DNA from: Planctomycetota bacterium
GTDB taxonomy: Bacteria > Planctomycetota > Phycisphaerae > FEN-1346
Direction: 5' to 3'
DNA: 6,831 bases
NCBI GenBank assembly: GCA_026386995.1
Contig: JAPLMO010000252.1
Coordinates: 1-6,831 of the forward strand
Positions 1-5,587 of the stretch are shown in pieces. Made by a program: the position numbers and the translations under genes. The notes under the pieces are model-generated. The model worked only from the letters and a program-made list of their open reading frames with translations, was not told the origin of the DNA and did no database searches. How positions within the stretch are numbered: position 1 is the first letter of the stretch; every line of letters begins with the position of its first letter.

Positions 1-1809
1 GTCTGGATCATCCGCCAACTCCAACTCATCGGGCGTGCGGAAGTCGTCCCCGTTCTGACAGGCCTGCTGGACGACAAGGAAGCCATCATCCGCGAGAGCG
101 CCCGCCGGGCCCTTCAGTATAACCCATCGGCGGAGGCCGGCGCGGCGCTGCGGGCCGCCCTCGATAAGGCCGCTGATCCGGCGTGGAAGATCGCCATGAT
201 CAACGCCGTCAGCCAGCGCAAGGACGCCTCCGCCACAGCCGCCATCGCCAAACTCGCCGCCGACAAGGACGAGGCGATCATGGCCGCCGCGCTCGACGGC
301 CTCGGCACGATCGGCACCGCCTATGCGGCCAAGGCGATTGCCGCCGTCCGCGCGACCGTCCCGGCGAAACTCAAGGCCCTTGCGACCGACGATTACCTCC
401 GCTGCGCCGACCAGATGCTGAAAGACGGCCAGAAAGACGCCGCCGCGGCCATCTACCAGGCCGTGTACGTCCCGACCGAGCCCGTGGCGACCCGCCTGGC
501 GGCCCTCAGGGGCCTCGTGCTGGCCAAGGGCGCATCGGCGGTCCCCATGATCGGCGAGGTCCTGGCCGGCAAAGATGAGGCGATGAAGTCCGTCGCCCTT
601 TCGTGCATGCAGGAAATCCCCGGGCCGGAAGCGACCGTGGCCCTCGTGGCACTGATTGCGAAGGTCCAGCCGGCCGACCAGGCGACGATCATCGCGGCCC
701 TCGGCCGGCGCGGCGACCCCGCCGGCAAGACGGCGGTTCTCGCGGCCACCAAGAGCACCGACGTGACCGTGCGCATGGCCGCCTACGGCGCACTGCGCAA
801 ACTCGGCGGCGCGGCCGAGGTGGAACTCCTCGCCCAGGCTGCGGCCAAGGGTCAGGACGCAGAGACCGATGCCGCACGTCTGGCGCTGGTGCAAATGAGC
901 GGTAAAGATGTCAACGCGGCCATGGCTGCGGCAGTCGCCAAGGGCGACCCGAAGGTCCGCGTCGAGGTCATCAAGGCCGTGGCGGTCCGAAAAACCTCGG
1001 ATGCCGCCTCAGCGCTCGTCAGCGCCATGGGCGACGCCGACGCCACGGTCCGCCTGGAAGCGATCAAGGCGGTGGAGAACATCGGCAACGAACAGGCCCT
1101 GCCCGCACTCATCGCCGCCCTCGCCAAGGCCCAGGGCGAAGAGCAGCAGGCGGCCGAGAAGTCGTTCCTGACCGTCTGTGCCCGTGCCGCCAACAAAGAC
1201 GCCGCACTCCAGGCCGTTCTAAGCGCCCTGCCTGGCGCCAGTACGCCTGCCCGCGTGTCGCTCATCAAGGCCCTCGGAAAACTGGGCGGCCCGAAGGCCC
1301 TGGCAGCCGTGAAGGCGGCCCTCAAGGATTCCGATGAGGCCGTGCACGAGGCCGCCGTACGCTCGCTGGCCGACTGGCCCGACATGGCGGCCGCGCCGGA
1401 CCTCCTGGCCATCGCCAAGACCGATGCGAAGGAGGCGAACCAGGTGCTGGCCCTTCGCGGCTACCTGCGGCTGGCGGCCCTGCCCGAGCGGACGACGGAA
1501 GAGCGCATCTCGATGTGCCGCGAGGCACTGGCCGTCACCAAGCGAGAGGACGTCAAGCGGCTGATTCTGGGCGTCCTTGCCGAAGTCAACTTGCCACAGG
1601 CGCTCGCGATGGCCATGCCGATGCTTGAGGATAACGCCTTGAAGAACGAGGCGGCCGTCGCGGTCGTCAAGATCGCCAAGTCCCTCGGCAACAATGTGCC
1701 GGCGGAAGCCAAACCTGCCCTGGAAGCGGCCAAGACCATCTCCAAGGATAAGAGAGTCATCGCCGACGCCGATGAGGCCCTGAAGAAAATCAAGCCGGCG
1801 AAGAAGTAG
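1..1809 (+). CDS. HEAT-repeat protein, 5'-truncated by window edge
   Basis: The frame is open from base 1 to a TAG at 1807-1809, giving 602 visible residues; the true start lies off the left edge. The ATG at 196 is only the first internal methionine, because coding-quality sequence of the same repeat type continues upstream of it. The protein is alanine-rich and made of paired amphipathic helices of about 30 residues. The clearest HEAT units are at visible residues 14-39, about 254-280, 315-376 and 416-461, with the usual D-x-x-V-R-x-x-A-x-x-A-L pattern. The last 100 or so residues are less regular and end in a lysine-rich tail (KKIKPAKK). No catalytic motif, membrane segment or signal peptide is visible, but the N-terminus is missing. 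HEAT solenoids generally act as protein-binding scaffolds; Planctomycetota encode many, often with carbohydrate-related or DUF1080-type domains at the other end. The binding partner is unknown. Confident as a HEAT-repeat gene, not as to role. Confidence 0.9.
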   Translation, partial: VWIIRQLQLIGRAEVVPVLTGLLDDKEAIIRESARRALQYNPSAEAGAALRAALDKAADPAWKIAMINAVSQRKDASATAAIAKLAADKDEAIMAAALDGLGTIGTAYAAKAIAAVRATVPAKLKALATDDYLRCADQMLKDGQKDAAAAIYQAVYVPTEPVATRLAALRGLVLAKGASAVPMIGEVLAGKDEAMKSVALSCMQEIPGPEATVALVALIAKVQPADQATIIAALGRRGDPAGKTAVLAATKSTDVTVRMAAYGALRKLGGAAEVELLAQAAAKGQDAETDAARLALVQMSGKDVNAAMAAAVAKGDPKVRVEVIKAVAVRKTSDAASALVSAMGDADATVRLEAIKAVENIGNEQALPALIAALAKAQGEEQQAAEKSFLTVCARAANKDAALQAVLSALPGASTPARVSLIKALGKLGGPKALAAVKAALKDSDEAVHEAAVRSLADWPDMAAAPDLLAIAKTDAKEANQVLALRGYLRLAALPERTTEERISMCREALAVTKREDVKRLILGVLAEVNLPQALAMAMPMLEDNALKNEAAVAVVKIAKSLGNNVPAEAKPALEAAKTISKDKRVIADADEALKKIKPAKK

Positions 1810-1851
1810 ATTGCCGGCGGTTGAACATCGGTCAGCGGTAAGCAGTCCAAA

Positions 1852-1879
1852 GCGCGGCGGGCCTCCCGACCCGTCGCGC
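1852..1879 (+). repeat. 28-base palindromic repeat, copy 1
   Basis: The left arm GCGCGGCGGG (1852-1861) pairs with the right arm CCCGTCGCGC (1870-1879) over 10 base pairs, one of them a G-T (G-U in RNA) wobble, around an 8-base loop containing CTCC. It starts 43 bases past the HEAT-gene stop codon. No T-tract follows, so it is not a textbook intrinsic terminator, though a stem this strong could still stop transcription or protect the mRNA 3' end. It matches copies 2 and 3 in length, arms and loop core. Confidence 0.7.
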
Positions 1880-2101
1880 GAAACTTGCCCAAGGCGGACA
1901 GGCCGCGCACCTGGGGCCGGCGGTCATCCGTTTGCCCCTCGACACGAAACAATCCTGATTTCCAGATGTCCATGCCACGGTCAGGCCTGTCAGACAGCGC
2001 CGCGAGCCTGTGAGCCCGGCTGGCGAACCACGGGGAACAGTGAACACCGGTAGAAATCGCCCTGCGGCGCAATACCTCGCGTACGCACGCCCCCCCGCTA
2101 A

Positions 2102-2178
2102 TACGACAGCGATAGATTGCGATTTGCGCGGCGGTTCAGGAGAACCGCCGCGCATCATACGGAAGGAGCGCTGTCGTA
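2102..2178. other. Nested inverted-repeat structure enclosing palindrome copy 2
   Basis: An outer perfect 10-base inverted repeat, TACGACAGCG (2102-2111) and CGCTGTCGTA (2169-2178), encloses the inner perfect stem at 2125-2154. Between the two stems lie 13 bases on the left and 14 on the right, forming a nearly symmetric internal loop. The right side of that loop contains the purine-rich GGAAGGAG (2161-2168). That resembles a Shine-Dalgarno sequence, but no start codon sits at a suitable distance. The arrangement could be a structured RNA, a transcription-stop element upstream of the prepilin promoter, or a palindromic element with its own ends. The sequence does not decide between these. Confidence 0.5.
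2126..2153 (-). repeat. 28-base palindromic repeat, copy 2
   Basis: The left arm GCGCGGCGGTTC (2126-2137) and right arm GAACCGCCGCGC (2142-2153) pair perfectly over 12 bases around AGGA. A flanking T2125-A2154 pair extends the stem to 13. On the complementary strand the centre reads TTCTCCTGAA, which aligns with copies 1 and 3 and keeps their CTCC core, so this copy is inverted relative to them. Its stem has T-A where the others have G-C next to the arms, a compensating change. No T-tract flanks it on either strand. Confidence 0.75.
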
Positions 2179-2267
2179 CCAGACATACGGCCCGGCAGGT
2201 CCGGCCGGCGCAGCCACGGCGGGCTTGGCCGGGTCGTTCGGCAAAGTCTTCTTAATGCGGTAAAGCC

Positions 2268-2296
2268 TTGTAATGGGCGAGGCCCGTTTCTAGAAT
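2268..2296 (+). promoter_or_regulatory. Sigma70-like promoter of the prepilin gene
   Basis: A -35-like TTGTAA (2268-2273) and a -10-like TAGAAT (2291-2296, five of six consensus bases) are separated by exactly 17 bases. Transcription would begin near 2303, giving a leader of about 60 bases before the ATG at 2363. The ATG at 2306 would then lie only about 3 bases into the transcript with no ribosome site, which argues against it as the start. The call assumes that a housekeeping sigma70 consensus applies in this organism. Confidence 0.55.
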
Positions 2297-2336
2297 GTCG
2301 GTATCATGCCGGGTCGCCGGCGCCGTGAGGGCGCAG

Positions 2337-2359
2337 GGCCCTCCATGAGAGCGGAGGCC
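2337..2359 (+). promoter_or_regulatory. Ribosome-binding site that sets the prepilin start, possibly in a hairpin
   Basis: GGAGG at 2353-2357 sits 5 bases before the ATG at 2363, the ideal arrangement, and decides the start over the in-frame ATGs at 2306 and 2345. The same bases can pair with GGCCCTCC just upstream (2337-2344), giving a 7-pair stem with one bulged C and an 8-base loop, which would bury the ribosome site. Whether the fold forms is unknown; short GC-rich stems are common by chance in DNA of this composition. Confidence 0.6.
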
Positions 2360-2362
2360 ACC

Positions 2363-3259
2363 ATGAGTGCCTTTAGAGGTGCACGAACGTCGGGGCGGGG
2401 CTTCACGCTGGTCGAACTGATGGTCGTGATCGCGATCATCGGGGCACTGGTGGCCCTGCTGGTGGGCGCCATCGGCCCGGCGATCAGAATGGCCCAGAAC
2501 CTCCAGTGCCAAAACAACCTGAAGCAGATCGCCACGGCCGTCATCAACTATGCGACGGACTACCGAGGCGCCATCCCGCCGACCAAGTATACGGGGCCGT
2601 CCGGCCTCTACTGGTGCAATATCCTGGTCCGCGGCAATTACCTCACCGCCGACGACACGTCCAGGCTCGATGCCAACACTTCGTCGCCGAACAACGTATT
2701 GAAGTGCCCCGCGGCTTCCGACTCTATCATCAGCAGCACCCAGAGCGTCGATAATCCGGGCAGCGACCTGGCCCAGGGAACAGCGCGACTGGGCAACAGC
2801 GCATTCATGGTCGATTGTTCGTATTACTGGAACGGCTACGACGGCAATGCGACCGGAAGGCCGGACACCACCTCCGCCGGGTGGACTTTCCGGTTCCCGT
2901 CCGTCCTAGTCGATCCGGCCGCCACGCCGGACGTCAAGGCCCAGGTGATTCACGACATTTCGGAAATCCGCCAGCGCAGCGTTACGGCGATGGTGATGGA
3001 CGGCATCCTTTTTAACGCCAACGCCACCTCCAACCGCGGCCGCATTGCCGCCCGGCATTCCGGCGACATCGGCGAGCGCTGCAGGACAAACATCGCCTTC
3101 TATGACGGCCATGTCGGCAGGGCTGGACGCCAACCAGGCGAAGACAAGATGTACCGCAAAGATCAGATCCAGACCGCCAAGGACCTCGATGGGGCGTTTG
3201 GTGGCACCACCGTCGATGGGGAGTCTGACCCCGTGATTTTCTTGTTGCCGTTGCGGTAG
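2363..3259 (+). CDS. Prepilin-type (type II/IV pseudopilin-like) protein with C-terminal H-Xn-DG motif
   Basis: The product is 298 residues. It starts at the ATG preceded by GGAGG; the translation from upstream ATGs adds only arginine-rich residues. Residues 1-13 form a short basic leader ending R-G-R-G. A class III signal follows, GFTLVELMVVIAIIG, with predicted cleavage after G13, F14 as the new N-terminus and Glu at +5 (E18). A hydrophobic helix runs from about 16 to 37, then an amphipathic helix with the Q-C-x-N-N-L-K-Q-I pattern (48-56) common in planctomycete pilin-like proteins. The C-terminal half has RHSGD at 231-235 and FYDGHV at 246-251, the counterpart of the processing-associated H-X9-DG motif, but here the spacing is H232-X15-D248-G249. 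Five cysteines (49, 85, 115, 152, 240) could form disulfides after export. Such proteins are probably processed by a prepilin peptidase and held in the inner membrane or assembled into a pseudopilus; the exact role is unknown. The gene appears monocistronic and converges on the EamA gene across a 71-base gap with no clear terminator. Confidence 0.9.
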   Translation: MSAFRGARTSGRGFTLVELMVVIAIIGALVALLVGAIGPAIRMAQNLQCQNNLKQIATAVINYATDYRGAIPPTKYTGPSGLYWCNILVRGNYLTADDTSRLDANTSSPNNVLKCPAASDSIISSTQSVDNPGSDLAQGTARLGNSAFMVDCSYYWNGYDGNATGRPDTTSAGWTFRFPSVLVDPAATPDVKAQVIHDISEIRQRSVTAMVMDGILFNANATSNRGRIAARHSGDIGERCRTNIAFYDGHVGRAGRQPGEDKMYRKDQIQTAKDLDGAFGGTTVDGESDPVIFLLPLR

Positions 3260-3330
3260 GAACGGAAACGTCGCGTTACCCGAAGGATGCCGAAGGTTTG
3301 GATTTCGCGCCGCCCAGCGCCCGCGGCCGC

Positions 3331-4263
3331 TCAGCAGTACAGTATCGCCACCCCTTCCAGCGCAAGGATCGCCCCGAGAGCCGCCCGCAGGCTCACCCTC
3401 TCGCCGTAGACGACGATTACCACCGGGATGACCAGGACGGGCACAATCGCAATAATAGTGGCGGCAATTGCGACATGCATATACTTGATCGCCACCAGCG
3501 ACAGAGACACTCCGAGGAACGGGCCGAAGCACGCGCCGAGAGCCGCGTAGGCCATCCCCGGGCGGCTCCGGGCGGCCGTCGCCAGCCGCGGCCAGGCCCG
3601 GCCGAAAAACACGGTCGCGACGAACCCCGCCAGCCCCGCCATCATGCGGATCTCGGTGGACGCGAAGGCATCGTAGCCGTCGCTCATCCCGATCTTGCTC
3701 AGGACCAGGCCGCCCGCCTGCCCTGCCGCAGCCCCGAACGCCAGAAGAACGCCGGTCGTCGAAACACATCCCGCAGGGCCTGCTCCCGGTGGCTTTCGCT
3801 CCAGGATCACCCACGCCACGCCGGCGACCGTGAGCATCATGCCGACGATGCTCCAGACCGACAGCCCTTCGCCCAGCGCCGCCCAACTCGCACCCGCCGC
3901 CATCACCGGGACCAACGACATCACCAGGAGCGTCAGACGCGGCCCAATGAGGACAAACGAGCGGAACAGGCACAGGTCGCCCAACGTGAACCCCACCAGG
4001 CCCGACAGGCTGAGCCAGAACCAATTGTGGGCGCTGGCGTCCAGCGGCAGCGCCTCGCCCCGCGCGAACCCTTCAAACAGGATGGCGAGGCCCAGTGCCA
4101 TCGCCAGCCGGATGACGTTCAGCGCCAGTGACCCCATGCGCCGGGCGGCCTCCGTGAAGGCCAGCGCGCTGACGGTCCAGCACACGGCGGTCGCCAGCGC
4201 CGCAAGTTCTCCGCGGTGGTCCGCGAAGGCGGAAGTGCCGAGAAAGGAGTCCACGAGGTTCAC
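3331..4263 (-). CDS. EamA-family (drug/metabolite transporter superfamily) membrane protein
   Basis: The product is 310 residues starting at a GTG (4263); no in-frame ATG precedes the first membrane helix, and a second GTG at 4254 is possible. It is strongly hydrophobic, with about ten predicted membrane helices in two homologous EamA halves, roughly residues 18-155 and 169-309. Each half ends in the familiar Gly-Glu turn between its last two helices (ALGEGLS near 131, YGERVS near 287). The first half carries GFTLGDLCLFRSF at 91-103, typical of the family. Members export amino acids, metabolites or drugs, or transport nucleotide sugars; the substrate cannot be read from sequence. The gene begins 21 bases after the TRIC-type gene stops, so the two are probably co-translated or at least co-transcribed. 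The stop abuts a GCGGCCGC palindrome. Confidence 0.88.
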   Translation of the reverse strand: MNLVDSFLGTSAFADHRGELAALATAVCWTVSALAFTEAARRMGSLALNVIRLAMALGLAILFEGFARGEALPLDASAHNWFWLSLSGLVGFTLGDLCLFRSFVLIGPRLTLLVMSLVPVMAAGASWAALGEGLSVWSIVGMMLTVAGVAWVILERKPPGAGPAGCVSTTGVLLAFGAAAGQAGGLVLSKIGMSDGYDAFASTEIRMMAGLAGFVATVFFGRAWPRLATAARSRPGMAYAALGACFGPFLGVSLSLVAIKYMHVAIAATIIAIVPVLVIPVVIVVYGERVSLRAALGAILALEGVAILYC

Positions 4264-4284
4264 GGCCGGCCGCCTGCCGGCCTC
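4264..4284 (-). promoter_or_regulatory. Intercistronic hairpin with ribosome site in its loop, before the EamA gene
   Basis: Read on the minus strand, the 21-base gap between the TRIC stop codon (TAA, 4285-4287) and the EamA GTG is GA plus a perfect hairpin: GGCCGGC, loop AGGCG, GCCGGCC. The loop and its next base give AGGCGG, the best Shine-Dalgarno candidate, 6 bases before the GTG, so the site would be displayed at the tip of a 7-pair GC stem. This could couple EamA translation to ribosomes finishing the upstream gene. The pairing is visible; the function is inferred. Confidence 0.4.
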
Positions 4285-4908
4285 TTAGCGGTCGGCATCG
4301 GAAGTGCCCTTGGGGAAGAACTGCGGCAGCGACAAGTCCCACTTGATGGCCGCCAGCCTGAGGCAGAGCGTCACCGCAGCGCCGGCCAGCGCCTGGGCGC
4401 ACCCTCCGGGGCAGACCATCGTGAGCCCGACGAAAACGGCGGCGCCGCAAAGCGATGCCGTCGCGTAAATCTCGCGCCGCAGGATCAGCGGCGCCTCGCC
4501 CGAAAGCACGTCCCGGATCATGCCGCCCGCCACGCCCGTCATCATGCCCATGATCACGGCCACAAGGGGCGAAACGTCGGCGGCCAAGGCCCGCTCGGCC
4601 CCGAGGATCGTGAAGACCGCCAGCCCGAAAGCGTCCGCTACCCGTAAGAGCCCTGCCGGAAGACGCCAGAATCGTGCCACCACAAACGTGGCCAGCGCCG
4701 CCAAGACCGTCACAATGACGTACACGGGGTCTTTGACCCAGAACACCGGGAGGGCGCCGAGCGTCACGTCCCGGATCGTTCCGCCGCCCAGCGCGGTTGC
4801 CAGAGACAGGACGACCACGCCGAAAATGTCCAGGTGCTTGCGGCCTGCGGCCAGCGAACCGGTGACGGCAAAGATGATTGTGCCCAGAAGATCGAGATAG
4901 TACATCAT
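4285..4908 (-). CDS. TRIC / UPF0126 family membrane protein (YicG/YadS-like)
   Basis: The product is 207 residues starting at tandem ATGs (4908 and 4905; the second would give 206). Length and pattern fit the bacterial UPF0126 family: seven hydrophobic segments built from two three-helix repeats plus one. The internal duplication is clear: GGGTIRD at 41-47 and GGMIRD at 128-133, each after a Gly-rich helix (AVTGSLAA at 14-21; ILGAERALAA at 101-110). Bacterial relatives include trimeric TRIC-type cation channels, and YicG in E. coli has been connected with glycine uptake; which applies here is unknown. No good Shine-Dalgarno sequence lies before either ATG, which is odd given the clear one before the prepilin gene. 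It lies 83 bases after aroK, a gap holding palindrome copy 3, and 21 bases before the EamA gene. Confidence 0.88.
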   Translation of the reverse strand: MMYYLDLLGTIIFAVTGSLAAGRKHLDIFGVVVLSLATALGGGTIRDVTLGALPVFWVKDPVYVIVTVLAALATFVVARFWRLPAGLLRVADAFGLAVFTILGAERALAADVSPLVAVIMGMMTGVAGGMIRDVLSGEAPLILRREIYATASLCGAAVFVGLTMVCPGGCAQALAGAAVTLCLRLAAIKWDLSLPQFFPKGTSDADR

Positions 4909-4951
4909 GGGGCCACGTTGGTTCCGTGTTGGTGCAAGTGCGTCTTCATTG

Positions 4952-4979
4952 GCGCGGCGGGTCTCCGTACCCGCCGCGC
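4952..4979 (+). repeat. 28-base palindromic repeat, copy 3
   Basis: The left arm GCGCGGCGGGT (4952-4962) and right arm ACCCGCCGCGC (4969-4979) pair perfectly over 11 bases around CTCCGT. It lies in the aroK to TRIC gap, 12 bases after the aroK stop codon in the direction of transcription. The minus-strand sequence beyond it (CAATGAAG) has no T-tract, so classic intrinsic termination is unlikely, though attenuation or 3'-end protection of the aroK message is plausible. It shares its outer nine bases on each side exactly with copy 2 and differs from copy 1 at one arm position. Confidence 0.75.
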
Positions 4980-4991
4980 AAACACGCTCGC

Positions 4992-5528
4992 TCAGCGTTC
5001 GCGCAGGCGTCCGGCTTCCTTGAGCCAGGCGAGGATGCGTGAGACGGCCTCGTCGGGCGATAACCGGTCGGTCGGCACTTCGTGATGGCGTGCGGCCAGG
5101 TAGGCCGCATGGCGGTCGGCGAGGACCTTGCGGACCTCGGCGATGCCGCCGGAGTCGGTCAGGTTCGGCCGCTCGGCCAGGGTCTTGGGGTCGGCCTTCA
5201 TGCGCTCCCAGATAGTCTCGGGCAAGGCCGTCAGAAGAACGACCTGCCCGCTTGCGCGGAGAGCCCTGGAATTGCGCTCGTCCAGGACGGCCCCGCCGCC
5301 GGCGCTGATAACCTGCCGGTCGCGGGCGGCCACGTCGGCGATAACCTCGCACTCCTGGCGCCTGAACTCCGGCCACCCGCCCGCCGCCACGATCTCCTTG
5401 ATGCTCTTGCCCGCCTGCTGCTGGATGAGCAAGTCGGTGTCGACCAGCGGCCAGCCGAGTTTTTCGGCAAGCAGCCGGCCGATGGTCGTCTTGCCGGTGC
5501 AACGGTAGCCGATCAGTACGACGTTCAT
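4992..5528 (-). CDS. aroK: Shikimate kinase
   Basis: The product is 178 residues, the normal size for the family. The enzyme phosphorylates shikimate at the 3-hydroxyl with ATP, a late step in making chorismate and the aromatic amino acids, in the cytoplasm. Visible motifs: Walker A at 7-15 (GYRCTGKTT, with K13), D30-T-D32 for Mg and shikimate, R56/R57 near the shikimate-binding arginine position, the GGG triplet at 77-79, the lid motif R120-P-N-L123, and R139 near the C-terminal substrate arginine. The ATG at 5528 places the Walker A motif at its usual distance from the N-terminus; in-frame TTG/ATG codons at 5564/5561 would add an atypical stretch and fall inside a hairpin. The ribosome site is weak. 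Nothing separates aroK from aroL-type naming by sequence alone. It lies 59 bases downstream of argG. Confidence 0.93.
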   Translation of the reverse strand: MNVVLIGYRCTGKTTIGRLLAEKLGWPLVDTDLLIQQQAGKSIKEIVAAGGWPEFRRQECEVIADVAARDRQVISAGGGAVLDERNSRALRASGQVVLLTALPETIWERMKADPKTLAERPNLTDSGGIAEVRKVLADRHAAYLAARHHEVPTDRLSPDEAVSRILAWLKEAGRLRER

Positions 5529-5554
5529 TGTTGCGCTCGCGAACGAAGAACACG

Positions 5555-5572
5555 CGCCCATCAAGATGGGCG
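5555..5572 (-). terminator. Possible terminator or attenuator hairpin between argG and aroK
   Basis: A perfect inverted repeat, CGCCCATC (5555-5562) and GATGGGCG (5565-5572), folds as a 7-pair stem with a CAAG tetraloop (CTTG on the minus strand). It begins 15 bases after the argG stop. On the minus strand it is followed by CGTGTTCTTCG, which is T-rich for this region but not an unbroken T-tract. It could end argG transcripts, attenuate read-through into aroK, or act as an mRNA-stabilising stem. Confidence 0.4.
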
Positions 5573-5587
5573 GCTAAACAGACAACG

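Larger units (their letters stand above)
1810..2267. other. Gene-free stretch upstream of the prepilin gene
   Basis: I see no convincing gene here. The short open frames in it have no credible ribosome site and give low-complexity arginine/proline-rich translations typical of GC-rich non-coding DNA. It holds a 28-base palindrome (1852-1879) shortly after the HEAT-gene stop, a weak 9-base direct repeat GCCTGT(C/G)AG at 1985-1993 and 2006-2014, and the nested palindrome at 2102-2178. No tRNA cloverleaf was recognised. A small structured RNA around 2100-2180 cannot be excluded. Confidence 0.6.

Noticed and set aside
1811..2053. An 80-codon plus-strand frame after the HEAT gene
   Set aside because: No ribosome site, a composition like non-coding GC-rich DNA, and it runs through palindrome copy 1.
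2161..2168. GGAAGGAG as a ribosome-binding site for a small gene
   Set aside because: No ATG, GTG or TTG lies at a workable distance downstream; it is better explained as part of the internal loop of the nested inverted repeat.
2306..2362. Prepilin start at the ATG at 2306 or 2345
   Set aside because: Neither has a good ribosome site, the first would be almost at the predicted transcript start, and the ATG at 2363 has GGAGG at ideal spacing and yields a leader of typical length.
3260..3330. Terminator between the convergent prepilin and EamA genes
   Set aside because: Only a short direct repeat of CCGAAGG (3280-3286, 3290-3296), a 4-base inverted repeat and a GCGGCCGC palindrome are present; no stem with a T-tract on either strand.
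2906..4024. A 372-codon minus-strand open frame across the prepilin and EamA genes
   Set aside because: It overlaps two well-supported genes in another frame or on the other strand, and its Gly/Arg-rich translation matches no fold; it is a by-product of high GC.
3298..4131. A 277-codon plus-strand frame opposite the EamA gene
   Set aside because: The translation is Arg/Gln/His-rich low complexity, with no ribosome site, antisense to a convincing membrane protein.
4909..5553. Upstream extension of the TRIC gene into a 422-residue fusion
   Set aside because: The added part reads aroK out of frame and is Arg/Gly-rich; the true protein begins at the ATG-ATG at 4908, where the membrane-protein pattern starts.
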